64,000 bases of DNA from the NCBI RefSeq assembly GCF_964204645.1, contig NC_134027.1, forward strand, positions 1,352,485 through 1,416,484. The letters are read 5' to 3'. Positions within the stretch are counted from its first letter, which is position 1. Every line of letters begins with the position of its first letter. A model generated the notes under the pieces. That model made no database searches. It saw nothing but the letters and a program-made list of their open reading frames with translations, and was not told the origin of the DNA. This DNA is from Tubulanus polymorphus (taxonomy: Eukaryota > Nemertea > Palaeonemertea > Tubulaniformes > Tubulanidae). Of the stretch, positions 63,472 through 64,000 are shown piece by piece. Both the position numbers and the translations under genes were made by a program.

Positions 63472-64000
63472 GTAAATGAAATATATCATACAACTACAAA
63501 ACAGTCAACTTTCAACGACACAATTCTTATTTAGTCTTTTACATGAAGCTGTCGTGCACTAGTACATGCACTAGTCACATCGCTTTTAGTCTTTTCTCGC
63601 AAATACAATGAATTAGCGCTAACACGATTCGATCTGGCCACATTTTTTATCAACCAATCCGTTACTGAGCAGCCTAAATAATGTTGTGGCGCAAGTTTTA
63701 GACTTTTCAATCCTATAAACTTCTCAATAATATTGCAGAATTACGTTTTACCCCGATTGTGTTGACAAACTGAAGCAGCGAATATTCAGTTATTTCATTG
63801 TCACTTAAATGAAATAATTGATTTGAAAATTGCTACTAAAGTACATTTGTCCTTAAAATTCATTAATGTCCTTAAATGTTGTACGACTAAGTGGTGAAGA
63901 TAGTTTTCCTTTGTCTATTGAATATGTTCGCAGTTTATATACCCTATAAATATACGACGTATTCGATACAATTTAACCATTCTATTGTTATTACGACGTG
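63472..64000. other. intron 1 of the SLC6 gene (continues past the window)
   Basis: AT-rich, no exon recognised. Confidence 0.7.

Overview
This is a piece of an animal nuclear genome. Genes are split by GT-AG introns, there are two pol III tRNA genes, metazoan-type 3' ends (AATAAA), many short inverted-repeat elements and large minisatellites. The gene set fits a marine spiralian invertebrate, most likely a mollusc: a single SWEET sugar transporter, a BTBD17-like protein, a large secretin/adhesion-class GPCR with its 7TM part in one exon, two class II aldolases and a UGA-containing GPX4. The phylum is inferred from general gene content, not proven.

Layout, left to right. 0.8-6.3 kb: two tandem minus-strand class II aldolase/adducin-domain genes with mitochondrial-type N termini and identical intron positions and phases. 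7.2-8.3 kb: a rhodopsin-family peptide-receptor-like GPCR broken by one frameshift. 10.1-11.9 kb: a small single-pass membrane protein of the C3orf18/SMIM29 type, three exons. 14.9-16.9 kb: a 79-bp minisatellite. 17.3-18.7 kb (minus): BTBD17-like BTB-BACK protein, divergent from a nucleoredoxin-like gene at 19.4-20.4 kb. 22.5-25.7 kb (minus): a GPX4-type selenoprotein with an in-frame UGA, a form-2-like SECIS hairpin at about 21.97-22.02 kb, and two alternative first exons that would give mitochondrial and cytosolic forms. 27.2-29.7 kb: SWEET transporter, six exons. 31.6-50.1 kb (minus): one gene for a secreted two-EF-hand protein with a long Asp/Glu tail; its two coding exons are separated by a 17.4-kb intron packed with satellites and a tRNA-Ile(AAU) gene. 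52.7-55.4 kb: a secreted Cys-rich protein with a hydrophobic tail, with tRNA-Pro(UGG) antisense in its last intron. 58.5-62.0 kb: a secretin/adhesion-class 7TM receptor with a separate signal-peptide exon. 63.2 kb to the edge: first coding exon of an SLC6 monoamine-type transporter, cut by the window end.

There is no operon logic. The nucleoredoxin-like and GPX4 genes face each other tail to tail and are both thioredoxin-fold proteins, but a shared function is only a suggestion. The most informative items are those a plain ORF scan misses: the UGA-interrupted GPX4 with its SECIS and dual first exons, the EF-hand gene joined across 17 kb, and a MITE inserted at +6/+7 of a splice donor. Non-coding sequence is dominated by at least seven families of short inverted-repeat elements and about ten tandem arrays. 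Some arrays produce long spurious ORFs on both strands.
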